The notes under the pieces are model-generated. The model ran no database searches and was not told the origin of the DNA. It saw only the letters and a list, made by a program, of their open reading frames with translations. Shown piece by piece: positions 7,416 through 15,563 of a stretch of 33,672 nt of DNA. The position numbers and the translations under genes were made by a program. Position 1 is the first letter of the stretch; the number at the start of each line of letters is the position of its first letter. Origin of the DNA: an uncultured Fimbriimonadaceae bacterium (GTDB taxonomy: Bacteria; Armatimonadota; Fimbriimonadia; Fimbriimonadales; Fimbriimonadaceae). The stretch is from NCBI GenBank assembly GCA_937961665.1, contig CALGMO010000071.1, forward strand, positions 1 through 33,672. Direction: 5' to 3'.

Positions 7416-8272
7416 AAGCGATCGTCATCGGCATCGTGCAGGGGCTGACCGAGTTCCTGCCGATCAGCAGCACCGCGCACATCCGCGTGCTGCCGGCGCT
7501 CCTCTCCTGGCCCGACCCCGGAGCGGCGTACACCGCGGTGATCCAGCTCGGCACGCTGTTGGCCGTCCTGATCTACTTCCGCCGAGAGCTGGCCCACGCG
7601 TTCGGCGCCTGGCTCCGCAGCCTCTACGACAAGGAGGCCCGGCAGACCACCGACGCCCGCATCGGGTGGGGCATCTTCCTCGGCACGATTCCGATCGTGG
7701 TGCTGGGCGTCGCCTTCAAGCGACAGATCGAGTCCGACCTGCGGTCGCTGTACGTAGTGGCCGGCGCGCTGATCCTGATGGGCATTGTCCTGGCGCTCGC
7801 GGACCGTTGGGGCAGACGCCGCCGCAGCGAGGCGGACGCCAAGCCGATCGACGGGCTCTGGGTCGGGTTGTTCCAAGCGATCGCCCTGATCCCGGGGGCT
7901 AGCCGGAGCGGCAGCACGATCGCCGGAGCGATGCTGTGCGGGTTCGATCGGGCCGCCGCCGCCCGCTACTCCTTCCTGCTCTCGGTGCCGAGCGTGTTCG
8001 CCGCGGCGGTGCTCGAGGTCTGGAGCGAGAGGGCGCACCTCGCCGACCTCGGCTGGTCCGCCGTCCTCTGGGCGAACGTGGCGGCGTTCGTCGTAGGCTA
8101 CGCCTCCATCGCGTTCCTCATCCGCTGGCTGCAGACCCGCAGCCTCGCTCCGTTCGTCGTGTACCGCATCCTGCTTGGTCTGGCGCTGCTCGGGCTGATG
8201 GCCCAGGGCACCCTCGCTCCCGACGCCGGCCTGGCGACGGAGCAGCCCACCGTCTCCTCCGACTCCCGATGA
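7403..8272 (+). CDS. uppP: Undecaprenyl pyrophosphate phosphatase
   Basis: An integral membrane protein of 289 residues of the BacA/UppP family, which converts undecaprenyl pyrophosphate back to the monophosphate carrier used for cell-wall and surface glycans. The two signature regions are present: QGLTEFLPISSTAH (13-26; Gln13 and Glu17 of the E/Q-xxx-E motif, His26) and PGASRSGSTI (164-173; Arg168). The ATG is inside the end of wecB, with a purine-rich GGTGGAGG directly upstream. The stop overlaps the pth start as ATGA. Its place beside a WecA-like enzyme suggests that this operon both charges and recycles the lipid carrier. Overproduction of this family gives bacitracin resistance in other bacteria; nothing here shows a resistance role. 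Confidence 0.94.
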   Translation: MGTLEAIVIGIVQGLTEFLPISSTAHIRVLPALLSWPDPGAAYTAVIQLGTLLAVLIYFRRELAHAFGAWLRSLYDKEARQTTDARIGWGIFLGTIPIVVLGVAFKRQIESDLRSLYVVAGALILMGIVLALADRWGRRRRSEADAKPIDGLWVGLFQAIALIPGASRSGSTIAGAMLCGFDRAAAARYSFLLSVPSVFAAAVLEVWSERAHLADLGWSAVLWANVAAFVVGYASIAFLIRWLQTRSLAPFVVYRILLGLALLGLMAQGTLAPDAGLATEQPTVSSDSR

Positions 8273-8895
8273 GGTGGTTCCGCAAGCCCCGCGACCCGGT
8301 CCTGCCGCCAGAGTGGATGATCGTCGGTCTCGGCAACCCGGGTCCGGAGTACGCGAACACACGCCACAACGTGGGTTTCCTCGTCGTCGAGGAGCTCGCC
8401 CGGAGACACGGTCTGAAGCTGGCCAAGGCCAAGCACCAAGCGATGTTCGCGCTGGGGCAGATCGAAGGCGTCTCCACGCTGCTGGTCAAACCTCTGACCT
8501 TCATGAACCGCAGCGGCGAGGCCGTCCGGGGGTTCGTCCGCGAGCACGGGCTGCCGCCCGAGCGTGTGCTGGTGGTGGCGGACGACATGGCCCTGCAGCT
8601 CGGCCGGGTCAGGTTGAGGCCCAAGGGCGGCGCCGGCGGGCACAACGGCCACAAGTCGGTCATCCAAGCCCTGGGCAGCCAGAACTACCCTCGGCTCAAG
8701 GTGGGCATCGGATCCGCGGATCCGGGAGCCGCCGTGGACCACGTCCTAGGCAAGTTCACCCCGGACGAGGCGCCTGAGGTGCGAAGGGCGATCGAGCTCG
8801 CGGCCCAAGGATGCGAGTGGGTGCTGACGGAAGGAGTAGAGCGGGCGATGAACCGCATCAACCCCGCGGGCAACCCGCCTCAGACCAGCGCGTAG
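8269..8895 (+). CDS. pth: Peptidyl-tRNA hydrolase
   Basis: A cytoplasmic enzyme of 208 residues that releases peptides from peptidyl-tRNA dropped by the ribosome. Signatures are GLGNPG (20-25; Asn23), NTRHNVGF (30-37; catalytic His33), KPLTFMNRSGE, a DDMAL stretch at the catalytic Asp position, and GGAGGHNGHKS. The chosen ATG overlaps the uppP stop as ATGA and adds about 16 residues before the usual first strand. Met17 (ATG at 8317) would give the classic N-terminus and is the alternative start. The 3' end overlaps a small convergent gene by 16 bp. It is the last gene of the rightward operon. Confidence 0.95.
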   Translation: MRWFRKPRDPVLPPEWMIVGLGNPGPEYANTRHNVGFLVVEELARRHGLKLAKAKHQAMFALGQIEGVSTLLVKPLTFMNRSGEAVRGFVREHGLPPERVLVVADDMALQLGRVRLRPKGGAGGHNGHKSVIQALGSQNYPRLKVGIGSADPGAAVDHVLGKFTPDEAPEVRRAIELAAQGCEWVLTEGVERAMNRINPAGNPPQTSA

Positions 8896-9245
8896 GTGTC
8901 CCGTTCGACGAACGTGTGCTGCGTGGCGAGCACGTGCACCGGCCCGCGAACGTTCCGCCAAACCGGCTGCGCGCGGTTCATGTGGCAGAAGTAAGCATGG
9001 GACCCGTCCTTGGTTCGGCCCCAACGGTTCTGCCCGAAGCCGGTCTTGAGCACCACGAACATCCCGGGAGGGATCAGCACGTCGTCCTGCAGGAAGAACA
9101 CGGCCTCGAACCCGCCCGTGTCGATCGCCTGCTCCGCTGCCACGCCGTGTCCCCGCAGGGTCAGGCGCCGCGATCCTTGGTTCTGAAGCAGAACGAACTC
9201 CCGATTCGGATCCTCCGACCTCTGGATGCCCACGATCCGGATCAC
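8880..9245 (-). CDS. Small lamin-tail-domain-like protein
   Basis: A 121-residue protein of uncertain function, starting at GTG with a GGTGGAT-like site just upstream. Its sequence follows the plan of a lamin-tail (LTD) immunoglobulin-like domain: REFVLLQNQGSRRLTLRG at the start, VLIPPGMFVVLKTG in the middle, and AQPVWRNVRGPVHVLATQ near the end. LTD domains are usually found in secreted bacterial proteins, yet no signal peptide is visible and the domain makes up almost the whole protein. It ends inside the end of pth (16-bp convergent overlap) and diverges from the GH10 gene. The family call is by eye and moderate; an unrelated beta-sandwich is possible. Confidence 0.55.
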   Translation of the reverse strand: MIRIVGIQRSEDPNREFVLLQNQGSRRLTLRGHGVAAEQAIDTGGFEAVFFLQDDVLIPPGMFVVLKTGFGQNRWGRTKDGSHAYFCHMNRAQPVWRNVRGPVHVLATQHTFVERDTYALV

Positions 9246-9283
9246 CCCGATCCACCCCCGTCAGAACTAGGATACGTCCCAGA

Positions 9284-9298
9284 GGTGCGCAACGCACC
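9284..9298. promoter_or_regulatory. Perfect inverted repeat between divergent genes
   Basis: GGTGCG and CGCACC flank a CAA spacer in the 111-bp region between the lamin-tail-like gene and the GH10 gene. It could be an operator for either gene, a 5' leader hairpin, or chance in GC-rich DNA. The only other thing seen in this stretch is a loose TATCCT near 9270 on the minus strand that could be a -10 box. Confidence 0.25.
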
Positions 9299-9356
9299 GC
9301 CCAATTGTGGCGTTAATGCATGAACGAGCCGGGTAGGATGGCTCCGAGGTGCAACG

Positions 9357-11093
9357 ATGCTGACATCCCTCGTAGTGGCCGCGGTCTGGGCGGCGCCCGT
9401 CAACTGGATCGACGGAGATCGGGACCTCGACGCCGCGGCTTGGACCGGAGTAGGCCTGCAGTCGGCCGCCAACTTCGACGTCTCCGGACTGCCCTTCCGA
9501 AAGGGCCTCCGCGTGTCCTTCCGCTCCGAGCCCGGCGCCGCGCCGTGGAGCATCCAGCTCGGCCGGCTCGTCCAGCACCCCGTCCGGAGGGGCGACACCG
9601 TCTACTTCCGAGCATGGCTCCGCAGCCAGCAGCGGTGCCCCACGACGTTCATCTTCGAACAGGCGTCGGAGCCGCACGCGAAATACCTCTCGGCGGTCGC
9701 GAGCCCCGGTCCCGAGTGGCGCGAGTTCCGGTTCGCCGGACGGGCCGGCCGGGACTTCGAGCCTGGCCAGACGCAGCTGAAGTTCTTCTTCGGTGGCTCG
9801 TCGGGAACCGTGGAGATCGCAGGCGTGCGCGTGACCAACCTGGGTCCGAACCCGCCGGCGGGCGCGATCCAGGAGACCCTGGTGCTGTACCCCGCGGGAG
9901 ACCCTCCGGCCTCATGGTACCGCGAGGCAGACAGGCGCATCGACCGCATCCGGAAGGGCGACCTCCTGGTGCGCGTCGTGGACGACCGTGGACGGCCGGT
10001 GGCGGACGCAGAGGTACGCGTGACGCAGCGTCGGCACGCATTCCGCTTCGGCACCGCCGTCCCGGCCGCCCGCATCGTGGAGCGCTCGCCGGACGGGGAC
10101 CGGTTCCGCGCGGTCGTGGAGAGGCTGTTCAACACGGTGACGTTCGAGAACGACCTCAAGTGGCAGGCTGTGGACTGGGGGATCAACCAGCAGGCCATCG
10201 ACGAAGCCATCCGCTGGCTGAGCGCCCGCGGAATCGAGATCCGTGGCCACTGCCTCGTTTGGGGAGACTACAGCAACCTCCCCCGGTTCGTGCGGGACTT
10301 GGACAAGGACGGCAAGATCGAGGCCCTCAAGCAGAGAATCGCCCAGCAGACCGCCCGCTACAAGGGCAAGGTCTACGTCTGGGACGTCGTGAACGAGGCC
10401 GTCACGAACACGCGGTTCTGGGACGACATCGGCTGGGAGTGGTTCGAGCGATCGTTCCAGCTGACGAAGGAAGCCGACCCGGATGTCCTACTCGCCTACA
10501 ACGACTTCTCCATCACTACCGAGGCGGCCACGGGACCGGCGCACCGGAAGAAGGCCATCGAGCTGGCCAAGAGGGTCCGCCAGTCGGGCAATCCGATTGA
10601 CATCTTCGGCGACCAGGCGCACCTCGGGCTGCCCGCCACCAGGCCGGACCGCTGCATGGAGATCTGGGACGAGATCGTCCGCGAGACCGGTTGCGACATC
10701 GAGATCACCGAGTTCGACTTCACGACGTTCAACGACGAGATCCAAGCGCGCTTCGTGCGCGACTACCTCACCGCCGCCTTCAGCCACCCCAAGGTGGTGG
10801 GCTTCATGATGTGGGGCTTCTGGGAGGGCTCCCACTGGCTGGCCGACCGCGGGGGCGCGATGATCCGGCGCGACTGGACCTGGAGGCCGGGCATGAGGGT
10901 GTTCGAGGACCTCGTCAAGAAGCGCTGGTGGACGAACGAGACGCGGAGGACCTCCAACAACGGGCGGGCCAACGTGCGGGCGTTCTACGGCACCCACGTG
11001 GTCACGGTGACGAAGGGCGGGTCCACAGCCGAGGCCACCATCGAGCTCAGGCCGGGATCCAAGGGAGAGGTCGTCGTCCGCCTCAGCCGCTGA
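9357..11093 (+). CDS. GH10 endo-beta-1,4-xylanase with N-terminal carbohydrate-binding-like domain
   Basis: A 578-residue glycoside hydrolase family 10 enzyme. The catalytic acid/base is Glu347 in WDVVNEAV and the nucleophile Glu452 in IEITEFDF. Other GH10 marks are FNTVTFENDLKW, GIEIRGHCLVWG and the late MMWGFWEGSHW. Residues about 20-165 look like a beta-sandwich binding module (CBM4/9-like), followed by a short beta-rich linker domain (LLVRVVDDRGRPVADAEV, about 200-220). About 75 residues follow the barrel. By family it cleaves xylan backbones outside the cell, but the N-terminal hydrophobic segment (MLTSLVVAAVWA) has no positive charge, so the export signal is weak. GAGGTG lies 5 bases before the ATG. 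A hairpin terminator follows. The convergent neighbour is a secreted serine hydrolase. Confidence 0.93.
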   Translation: MLTSLVVAAVWAAPVNWIDGDRDLDAAAWTGVGLQSAANFDVSGLPFRKGLRVSFRSEPGAAPWSIQLGRLVQHPVRRGDTVYFRAWLRSQQRCPTTFIFEQASEPHAKYLSAVASPGPEWREFRFAGRAGRDFEPGQTQLKFFFGGSSGTVEIAGVRVTNLGPNPPAGAIQETLVLYPAGDPPASWYREADRRIDRIRKGDLLVRVVDDRGRPVADAEVRVTQRRHAFRFGTAVPAARIVERSPDGDRFRAVVERLFNTVTFENDLKWQAVDWGINQQAIDEAIRWLSARGIEIRGHCLVWGDYSNLPRFVRDLDKDGKIEALKQRIAQQTARYKGKVYVWDVVNEAVTNTRFWDDIGWEWFERSFQLTKEADPDVLLAYNDFSITTEAATGPAHRKKAIELAKRVRQSGNPIDIFGDQAHLGLPATRPDRCMEIWDEIVRETGCDIEITEFDFTTFNDEIQARFVRDYLTAAFSHPKVVGFMMWGFWEGSHWLADRGGAMIRRDWTWRPGMRVFEDLVKKRWWTNETRRTSNNGRANVRAFYGTHVVTVTKGGSTAEATIELRPGSKGEVVVRLSR

Positions 11094-11111
11094 TCGCTCT
11101 TCAGGGCAGCA

Positions 11112-11137
11112 GAGGGGCGGCCTCGCGGCCGCCCCTC
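11112..11137. terminator. Hairpin terminator between convergent genes
   Basis: GAGGGGCGGCC pairs perfectly with GGCCGCCCCTC around a TCGC loop (11-bp stem), 18 bases after the GH10 stop and 56 bases before the end of the convergent hydrolase gene. Only a short T-run (CTTTG) follows on the plus strand, so it probably works as a bidirectional, weakly U-tracted terminator. Confidence 0.65.
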
Positions 11138-11192
11138 CGCCTTTGCGCCCGCGCGCCCCTGGCTTGCGCCGCGGGCCGCAGGACCGTCCTCC

Positions 11193-13601
11193 TCAGCGCC
11201 AGGCCGACTGGTCCGGGTCCAGACTCCAGTCGTTTCCGAAGAACCCGGTGGCGAGAATCGCGGACACTCCCTCGCGCCAGTACCCCGGCCCGAAGACCGT
11301 CCAGTCCGGATAGGCGATGCCCGGAGACAGGTAAGGCAACCGATCCGTCTGACGCATGCCCACGATGTCGGTGCCGCCGACCACCGCCGCCATGCCCTCG
11401 ACCTCGCCCGCCTTGGGGTAGGCGAACAGCACCGAATACCCGGCTCCCCGCCAGGCCCGATCCCCTACGGCCAGAATTCCTCGGTCCACGCGGACCGGGC
11501 ACCTCGGGTCGACGAGGCGACGGATCGCCGCGTTCGTGCGCTGGTTGCCGTACAGGATCACGTTCCGACCCTTCAGCCGCTCCGGGGTCGCCTCAACGTC
11601 CGGCAGCAGGTCGACGGCTCCGTTCCCTCGGTACTGCCACTGCTCCGAGTCGTAGCGCGCCTTGGCGAACGACCAGGCGTTCTCCTCGGGCGTGCCCGAA
11701 GTGCCGTACACGAAGGCCATGTTCCTCTGGAAGGCCAGCTTCAGCGGGCCTCCGCGGTGCGGACCCTTCTCCCATCGCGAGGGTTGGCGTGCCACCCGCC
11801 AACCACCCCCGGTCTTGAGCAGAACGGCCCGCACGCCCTTCTCCGGCAGCTGAAGGGTCTGGCCGTCGAGGATCAAGGTCGTCGGTCGCTGGTCCATCCG
11901 GCCGAGGTCGAGGGCCAGCTCGGCGACGTTGGACGTGCTGCCCTGGATGCGATCCTCAGCCCGCTCGAGCGTCACCGAGGAGAACTCGAGGCAGCGCTCC
12001 TGCTGGAGCACCTCCACCCAGTTGCTCCGTGAGCTCACGGCGGGGTTCGCGGTCACGAACTCGACGCGGCGAACCTTGGCGGGGTCGGGGATGCGCTTCT
12101 GCTGGAAGAAGGCGAACATCTCCGGCCAATCCACCGAGTCGTCGCCCCACCAGTGGGAGCCGCCGGGCTTCTCGTAGTAGCGGAGATCCGGGTGGAACGC
12201 GGACAGCACCTCCCGCATGCGCCGAGCCTCCGTCACCGGAACAGACTCGTCGGCGTCTCCGTGCAGGATGTACACGCCGTAGTGCAGCGCGTTGCGCACC
12301 AAGCCGAGCGTGTCGCTCGGAGTTCCCGCCCGCCTCAACAGCGAGGCGACGGGGTCTTCCGGCTTGCCGGGGTCGACCAAGCCGGCATAGGTTCGAAAGC
12401 TGATCCAGCCGGCGGCCGGACCGATCGCCGCGAACAGGTCCGGGTGAGTCAGGCCGATGTGCCACGTGCCGTGGCCGCCCATGCTGTGCCCGGTCAGGAT
12501 CACCCGGCTCGGATCGTGCGGGTAGGCCCGCTTGGCGATCTCCAGAACCTCCAAGCCGTCCATCCGCCCCCAATCCTCCCAGTCGAAGCCGTAAGGCCGC
12601 CGGTTGGTGGCCGCGACGAGCGTCAGCCAGTCCTTCGGGCGGTACGCCCGCGCCTGATTGATGGCCTCGACGCTCGCGCCGTGAACCGAGAGCACCAGCG
12701 CATTGTCCGGCCCGGGCTTCTGCGACGGGGTGACGGCGTAGTACTGCAGGCTCCCGTCGATGCGGCTGAAGAACGTCCGGCGGTGAACCTGGTTGGGCTG
12801 AACGACCTGCAGGTGCAAGCTCCCAGCCTCAGACTTCCCGCCGCCCCATTGCACGGAGAGCCGCGCCTCGACCGCACCCGGCTTCGCATCCTTCGGCACA
12901 GGAACCCGGAACGGCACCTTCCGCGCGGCGATCGGCGGGATTGCGGGGAGCTTCGTTCGCAGCGTCCGACCACCGAGCGCACACTCCAGAACGGCGTCCC
13001 GCACGGCCCTCCCGCCCGTGTTCTGCACCACGACGGCGGCCCAGACGCTGCCCCCGGCCTCGGTTGTCAGCAGGTCCGGCACCGTCGGGTCGGAAACGTC
13101 GAGCCACAGGCCTGCGGGCGCGGGAACCAGCCTGGCGGCGAGCCGCCCCCGACCCGCCGAGAACAGGAACGTGTTGGGGCCCTGGCGCAGAGCCACCGGC
13201 AGGTTGAGGTAGCCGTCACCGTAGACGTCCCCTCCACGCGGCTCGCCGTTCACGTAGACCATCCCATGCCCGGAAGCCCGCAGAAGATACGTGCCCGCGG
13301 ATGGAAGATCGACCGTGCACAGGAGATATCCGCTTTGGAACGCACGCTGGTCGAACCCCTGCTCGCCGGCGGAAACCTCCCGCCACTCGGCCTCCCCCCG
13401 ATCCGATGCCAGCCGCTGTCCAGCCTGGGGCGTGCCGAGACGGTTCCGAACGAGCAGATCCACGATCAGGTCCGTGGGGGCGGCGTTCCGACCTGCCACC
13501 GTCACGCGCGGAATCGCCAGACCGCGGTCGATCACGATCGGCTCCGCCTGCCCGACGAGGGTTGATCCTAGCGCCATCGTCGCCAAACTCCAAACCACCA
13601 T
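11193..13601 (-). CDS. Large secreted alpha/beta-hydrolase (prolyl-oligopeptidase/esterase type)
   Basis: An 802-residue exported protein. Residues 1-19 form a hydrophobic signal (cleavage probably after GQA). A beta-rich region (about 20-280) precedes an alpha/beta-hydrolase domain with Ser373 in GHSMGGHG, Asp451 in HGDADESVPV and His483 in GGSHWWG: a complete catalytic triad in the usual order. The C-terminal 310 residues have no obvious family; they include FVYGTSGTPEENAWS and a stretch ending NVILYGNQRTN, a pattern seen in the tail of some large secreted S9-like hydrolases. Substrate cannot be told: peptide, polysaccharide ester or feruloyl ester are all possible. Convergence with a GH10 xylanase favours a carbohydrate esterase. 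There is no Shine-Dalgarno sequence; a TACAAT box sits 8 bases upstream. Confidence 0.8.
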   Translation of the reverse strand: MVVWSLATMALGSTLVGQAEPIVIDRGLAIPRVTVAGRNAAPTDLIVDLLVRNRLGTPQAGQRLASDRGEAEWREVSAGEQGFDQRAFQSGYLLCTVDLPSAGTYLLRASGHGMVYVNGEPRGGDVYGDGYLNLPVALRQGPNTFLFSAGRGRLAARLVPAPAGLWLDVSDPTVPDLLTTEAGGSVWAAVVVQNTGGRAVRDAVLECALGGRTLRTKLPAIPPIAARKVPFRVPVPKDAKPGAVEARLSVQWGGGKSEAGSLHLQVVQPNQVHRRTFFSRIDGSLQYYAVTPSQKPGPDNALVLSVHGASVEAINQARAYRPKDWLTLVAATNRRPYGFDWEDWGRMDGLEVLEIAKRAYPHDPSRVILTGHSMGGHGTWHIGLTHPDLFAAIGPAAGWISFRTYAGLVDPGKPEDPVASLLRRAGTPSDTLGLVRNALHYGVYILHGDADESVPVTEARRMREVLSAFHPDLRYYEKPGGSHWWGDDSVDWPEMFAFFQQKRIPDPAKVRRVEFVTANPAVSSRSNWVEVLQQERCLEFSSVTLERAEDRIQGSTSNVAELALDLGRMDQRPTTLILDGQTLQLPEKGVRAVLLKTGGGWRVARQPSRWEKGPHRGGPLKLAFQRNMAFVYGTSGTPEENAWSFAKARYDSEQWQYRGNGAVDLLPDVEATPERLKGRNVILYGNQRTNAAIRRLVDPRCPVRVDRGILAVGDRAWRGAGYSVLFAYPKAGEVEGMAAVVGGTDIVGMRQTDRLPYLSPGIAYPDWTVFGPGYWREGVSAILATGFFGNDWSLDPDQSAWR

Positions 13602-13609
13602 GGGGGGTC

Positions 13610-13615
13610 ATTGTA
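13610..13615 (-). promoter_or_regulatory. Candidate -10 box (TACAAT) of the large hydrolase gene
   Basis: TACAAT on the minus strand ends 8 bases before the ATG at 13601, with only GACCCCCC between them and no ribosome-binding site. The expected transcription start would fall at the start codon, so the message may be leaderless. No good -35 is seen. Confidence 0.4.
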
Positions 13616-13620
13616 CGCCA

Positions 13621-13650
13621 TGGTGCGAACGTCCCCCCGCTTGGTGCGAA
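13621..13650 (+). repeat. In-phase direct repeat TGGTGCGAA upstream of the aminotransferase gene
   Basis: TGGTGCGAA occurs at 13621 and again at 13642, each followed by an AC (directly in the second copy, as C in the first). The two copies are exactly 21 bp apart, two helical turns, just upstream of the ATG at 13660. The spacing suits a regulator binding one face of the DNA, but no regulator is known and chance is possible. Confidence 0.3.
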
Positions 13651-13659
13651 ACTACAGGT

Positions 13660-14763
13660 ATGGACCCTGCCAAGCACGCCGTTCACGGCGGCGACTTCTT
13701 CCGTGCGATCGGCGAGGAGTTCGAGGACCTGAGCCGGAGCGGGGCCGTGGTCTCAGCCGACGTGCTGGACGCCTGGTACGACCCGAGTCCACAGGCGGTC
13801 GAGAAGGTCCGTCTCTGGCTGCCCTGGCTGATGCGGACCAGTCCGCCCACTCACGGCGAGGGGCTCCGCAGGGTGATCGCGAGATCCCGCGGCATCCCCG
13901 AGGAGTCCATCCTCCTCGGTTCCGGCACCTCCAGCCTCATGTACCTTGCGTTTCCGACGCTGGCGGACAGAGGCAGCTTGGCCGTGCTCCTGGATCCGAT
14001 GTACGGGGAGTACTCGCACATTCTGGAGCGCGTGGTCGGTTGCCGCGTCGTGCGGCACGAACTCTCCGCCGCCGAGGGCTTCCGGCCCGACCCAGACCGC
14101 CAGGCCGCCGACTGCCGGGACGCCAGCCTCTTGGTGATGGTCAACCCGAACAGCCCGACGGGGAGCGGCCTCGACGCCGAGGGTATGGAGCGCCTGCTGA
14201 GCCTCCTGCCCAGCGGGTGCAGGGTCTGGATCGACGAGACGTACGTGGACTTTGCTCCCGAGGGCTGGTGCTGCGAGCGGATCGCGGCGCGCGACCGTCG
14301 CGTCATCGTGGCCAAGTCGATGTCGAAGTTCTACGCCCTCAGCGGTCTGCGGGTCGGCTACCTGGTCGGTGACCCCGAGTGGATCGCCAGGCTCGAGCCG
14401 ATGAGTCCGCCCTGGTCCGTCGGGCTGATCGCCCAGGTCGCGGCCGTGGAGGCGCTGCGCGACCCGGACTACTATGCGGAGGCCCGTCGGATCACCGAGG
14501 AGAAGAGGGTCGGGCTAGCCCGAGAGCTGGCCTCCCTGCCCGGCGTCGAGGCCGTCTACCCGTCGGTCACGAACTTCCTGCTGTTCCGGGTCGGCCGGCC
14601 GGGCGCCGCCGAGATCGTCCGCCGTTGCCGGGAGCTGGGCGTCTTTCTGCGCAACTGCGACTCGCTCAGCCCTCGGTTCCGAGACGACCACCTCCGCACC
14701 GCCGTGAAAGACGACGAGGCGAACCGCAGGATCCTGGAGGCCCTGCGGCTGGCCCTCGGATAG
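13660..14763 (+). CDS. PLP-dependent aminotransferase, HisC/CobD-like (class I/II)
   Basis: A cytoplasmic fold-type I enzyme of 367 residues. Cofactor residues are visible: Asn164 in NPNSPTG, Asp192 and Tyr195 in IDETYVDF, and the Schiff-base Lys223 in KSMSKFYALSGLRVGY. GSGTSSLMY (88-95) forms the phosphate-cradle turn. The overall pattern is that of histidinol-phosphate aminotransferases and the related CobD threonine-phosphate decarboxylases. No his or cob genes are adjacent, so substrate is unknown. The start is the first ATG that gives a normal N-terminus; the site before it (CAGG) is weak. A tandem repeat of TGGTGCGAA lies upstream. It converges with the pseudoprotease gene with only 7 bases between the stops, so no separate terminator is seen. 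Confidence 0.85.
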   Translation: MDPAKHAVHGGDFFRAIGEEFEDLSRSGAVVSADVLDAWYDPSPQAVEKVRLWLPWLMRTSPPTHGEGLRRVIARSRGIPEESILLGSGTSSLMYLAFPTLADRGSLAVLLDPMYGEYSHILERVVGCRVVRHELSAAEGFRPDPDRQAADCRDASLLVMVNPNSPTGSGLDAEGMERLLSLLPSGCRVWIDETYVDFAPEGWCCERIAARDRRVIVAKSMSKFYALSGLRVGYLVGDPEWIARLEPMSPPWSVGLIAQVAAVEALRDPDYYAEARRITEEKRVGLARELASLPGVEAVYPSVTNFLLFRVGRPGAAEIVRRCRELGVFLRNCDSLSPRFRDDHLRTAVKDDEANRRILEALRLALG

Positions 14764-14770
14764 CTCGCTC

Positions 14771-15556
14771 TCACTTGGCGGCGGTCGCGGCCGAGGAGAC
14801 GAACTTCAGAAGGTCGGAGGCGGGCACCACCATCGGCAGGACGGAGTTGCGGCCCCCCATGTCGCCTGCGTCGGCCGCTCCACCGGTGGCTGCGCGCAGC
14901 GTGATCAGCCCCAGGAGCTTCCCCGTGCGGTCGAAAACCGGCGAGCCGACCTCGCTGGACAGCTGGCCCATCTCCACCACGTAGCGCTTTCGCGGCCGCT
15001 CGATCACCGACCCGATGAACGTCACCCGATGGTACAGCGATCGGTTGGCCACGCGCCCGAGCCTGCTGAACACGAAAACGGGGTCAAGGGCCTCCGCCGA
15101 GCCAGATTCGGCGAGGTTCACGAACGCCAGCGGCGCCGCCGGCTCCTTCGTCGGCACCAGGAGGGCGAGGTCGAGGTCCTTGTCCCGCAGCACGATCTTG
15201 GCGTCGATCTCCGTCCCGTCGGACCGAACGAGCTTGACGTCCGTGACGTCGGTCTTCATCGACATCCCCTCGCCGCCGATCGCCGCGAACAAGGCCGACG
15301 GATCGAGGTTCGAGAGCGGGACGATGGTCGATCCCTTGGCGTCCACGACCAATCCTTGGGACTCCGACTTGCGCTCCTGGTTGCTCGACTCTCCCTCGAA
15401 CGTCATGGTCATCTTGGTGGCCACGCGAACCGTGACGATGGCGTCCGCGACCTTCTTGGCGAGCTGCCGCCCTGCCTCCGAGGTGGCCGCGTCCTGGGCC
15501 CAGGCGTACGACGAGAGCGCCCAACCGAGCGCGGCTGCGGTGAAGATGGTTCTCAT
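14771..15556 (-). CDS. Secreted trypsin-like pseudoprotease (HtrA relative without catalytic residues)
   Basis: A 261-residue protein with a clear signal peptide (MRTIFTAAALGWALSSYAWA, cut before QDA). The rest follows the chymotrypsin-like fold of HtrA proteases: SQGLVVDAKGSTIVPLSNLD corresponds to the usual strand ending TNHHV, DLDLALL to the Asp strand, and SSEVGSPVFD to GNSGGPLVN. The Asp is kept (Asp129), but the His position is occupied by Ser82/Asn83 and the nucleophile position by Val203. It should therefore be unable to cleave peptides. It has no PDZ domain. AGGAG sits 5 bases before the ATG. It lies 7 bases after the active HtrA gene, so it is probably co-transcribed and may act as a partner, inhibitor or substrate-binding subunit. 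Confidence 0.75.
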   Translation of the reverse strand: MRTIFTAAALGWALSSYAWAQDAATSEAGRQLAKKVADAIVTVRVATKMTMTFEGESSNQERKSESQGLVVDAKGSTIVPLSNLDPSALFAAIGGEGMSMKTDVTDVKLVRSDGTEIDAKIVLRDKDLDLALLVPTKEPAAPLAFVNLAESGSAEALDPVFVFSRLGRVANRSLYHRVTFIGSVIERPRKRYVVEMGQLSSEVGSPVFDRTGKLLGLITLRAATGGAADAGDMGGRNSVLPMVVPASDLLKFVSSAATAAK

Positions 15557-15563
15557 GGTTCTC

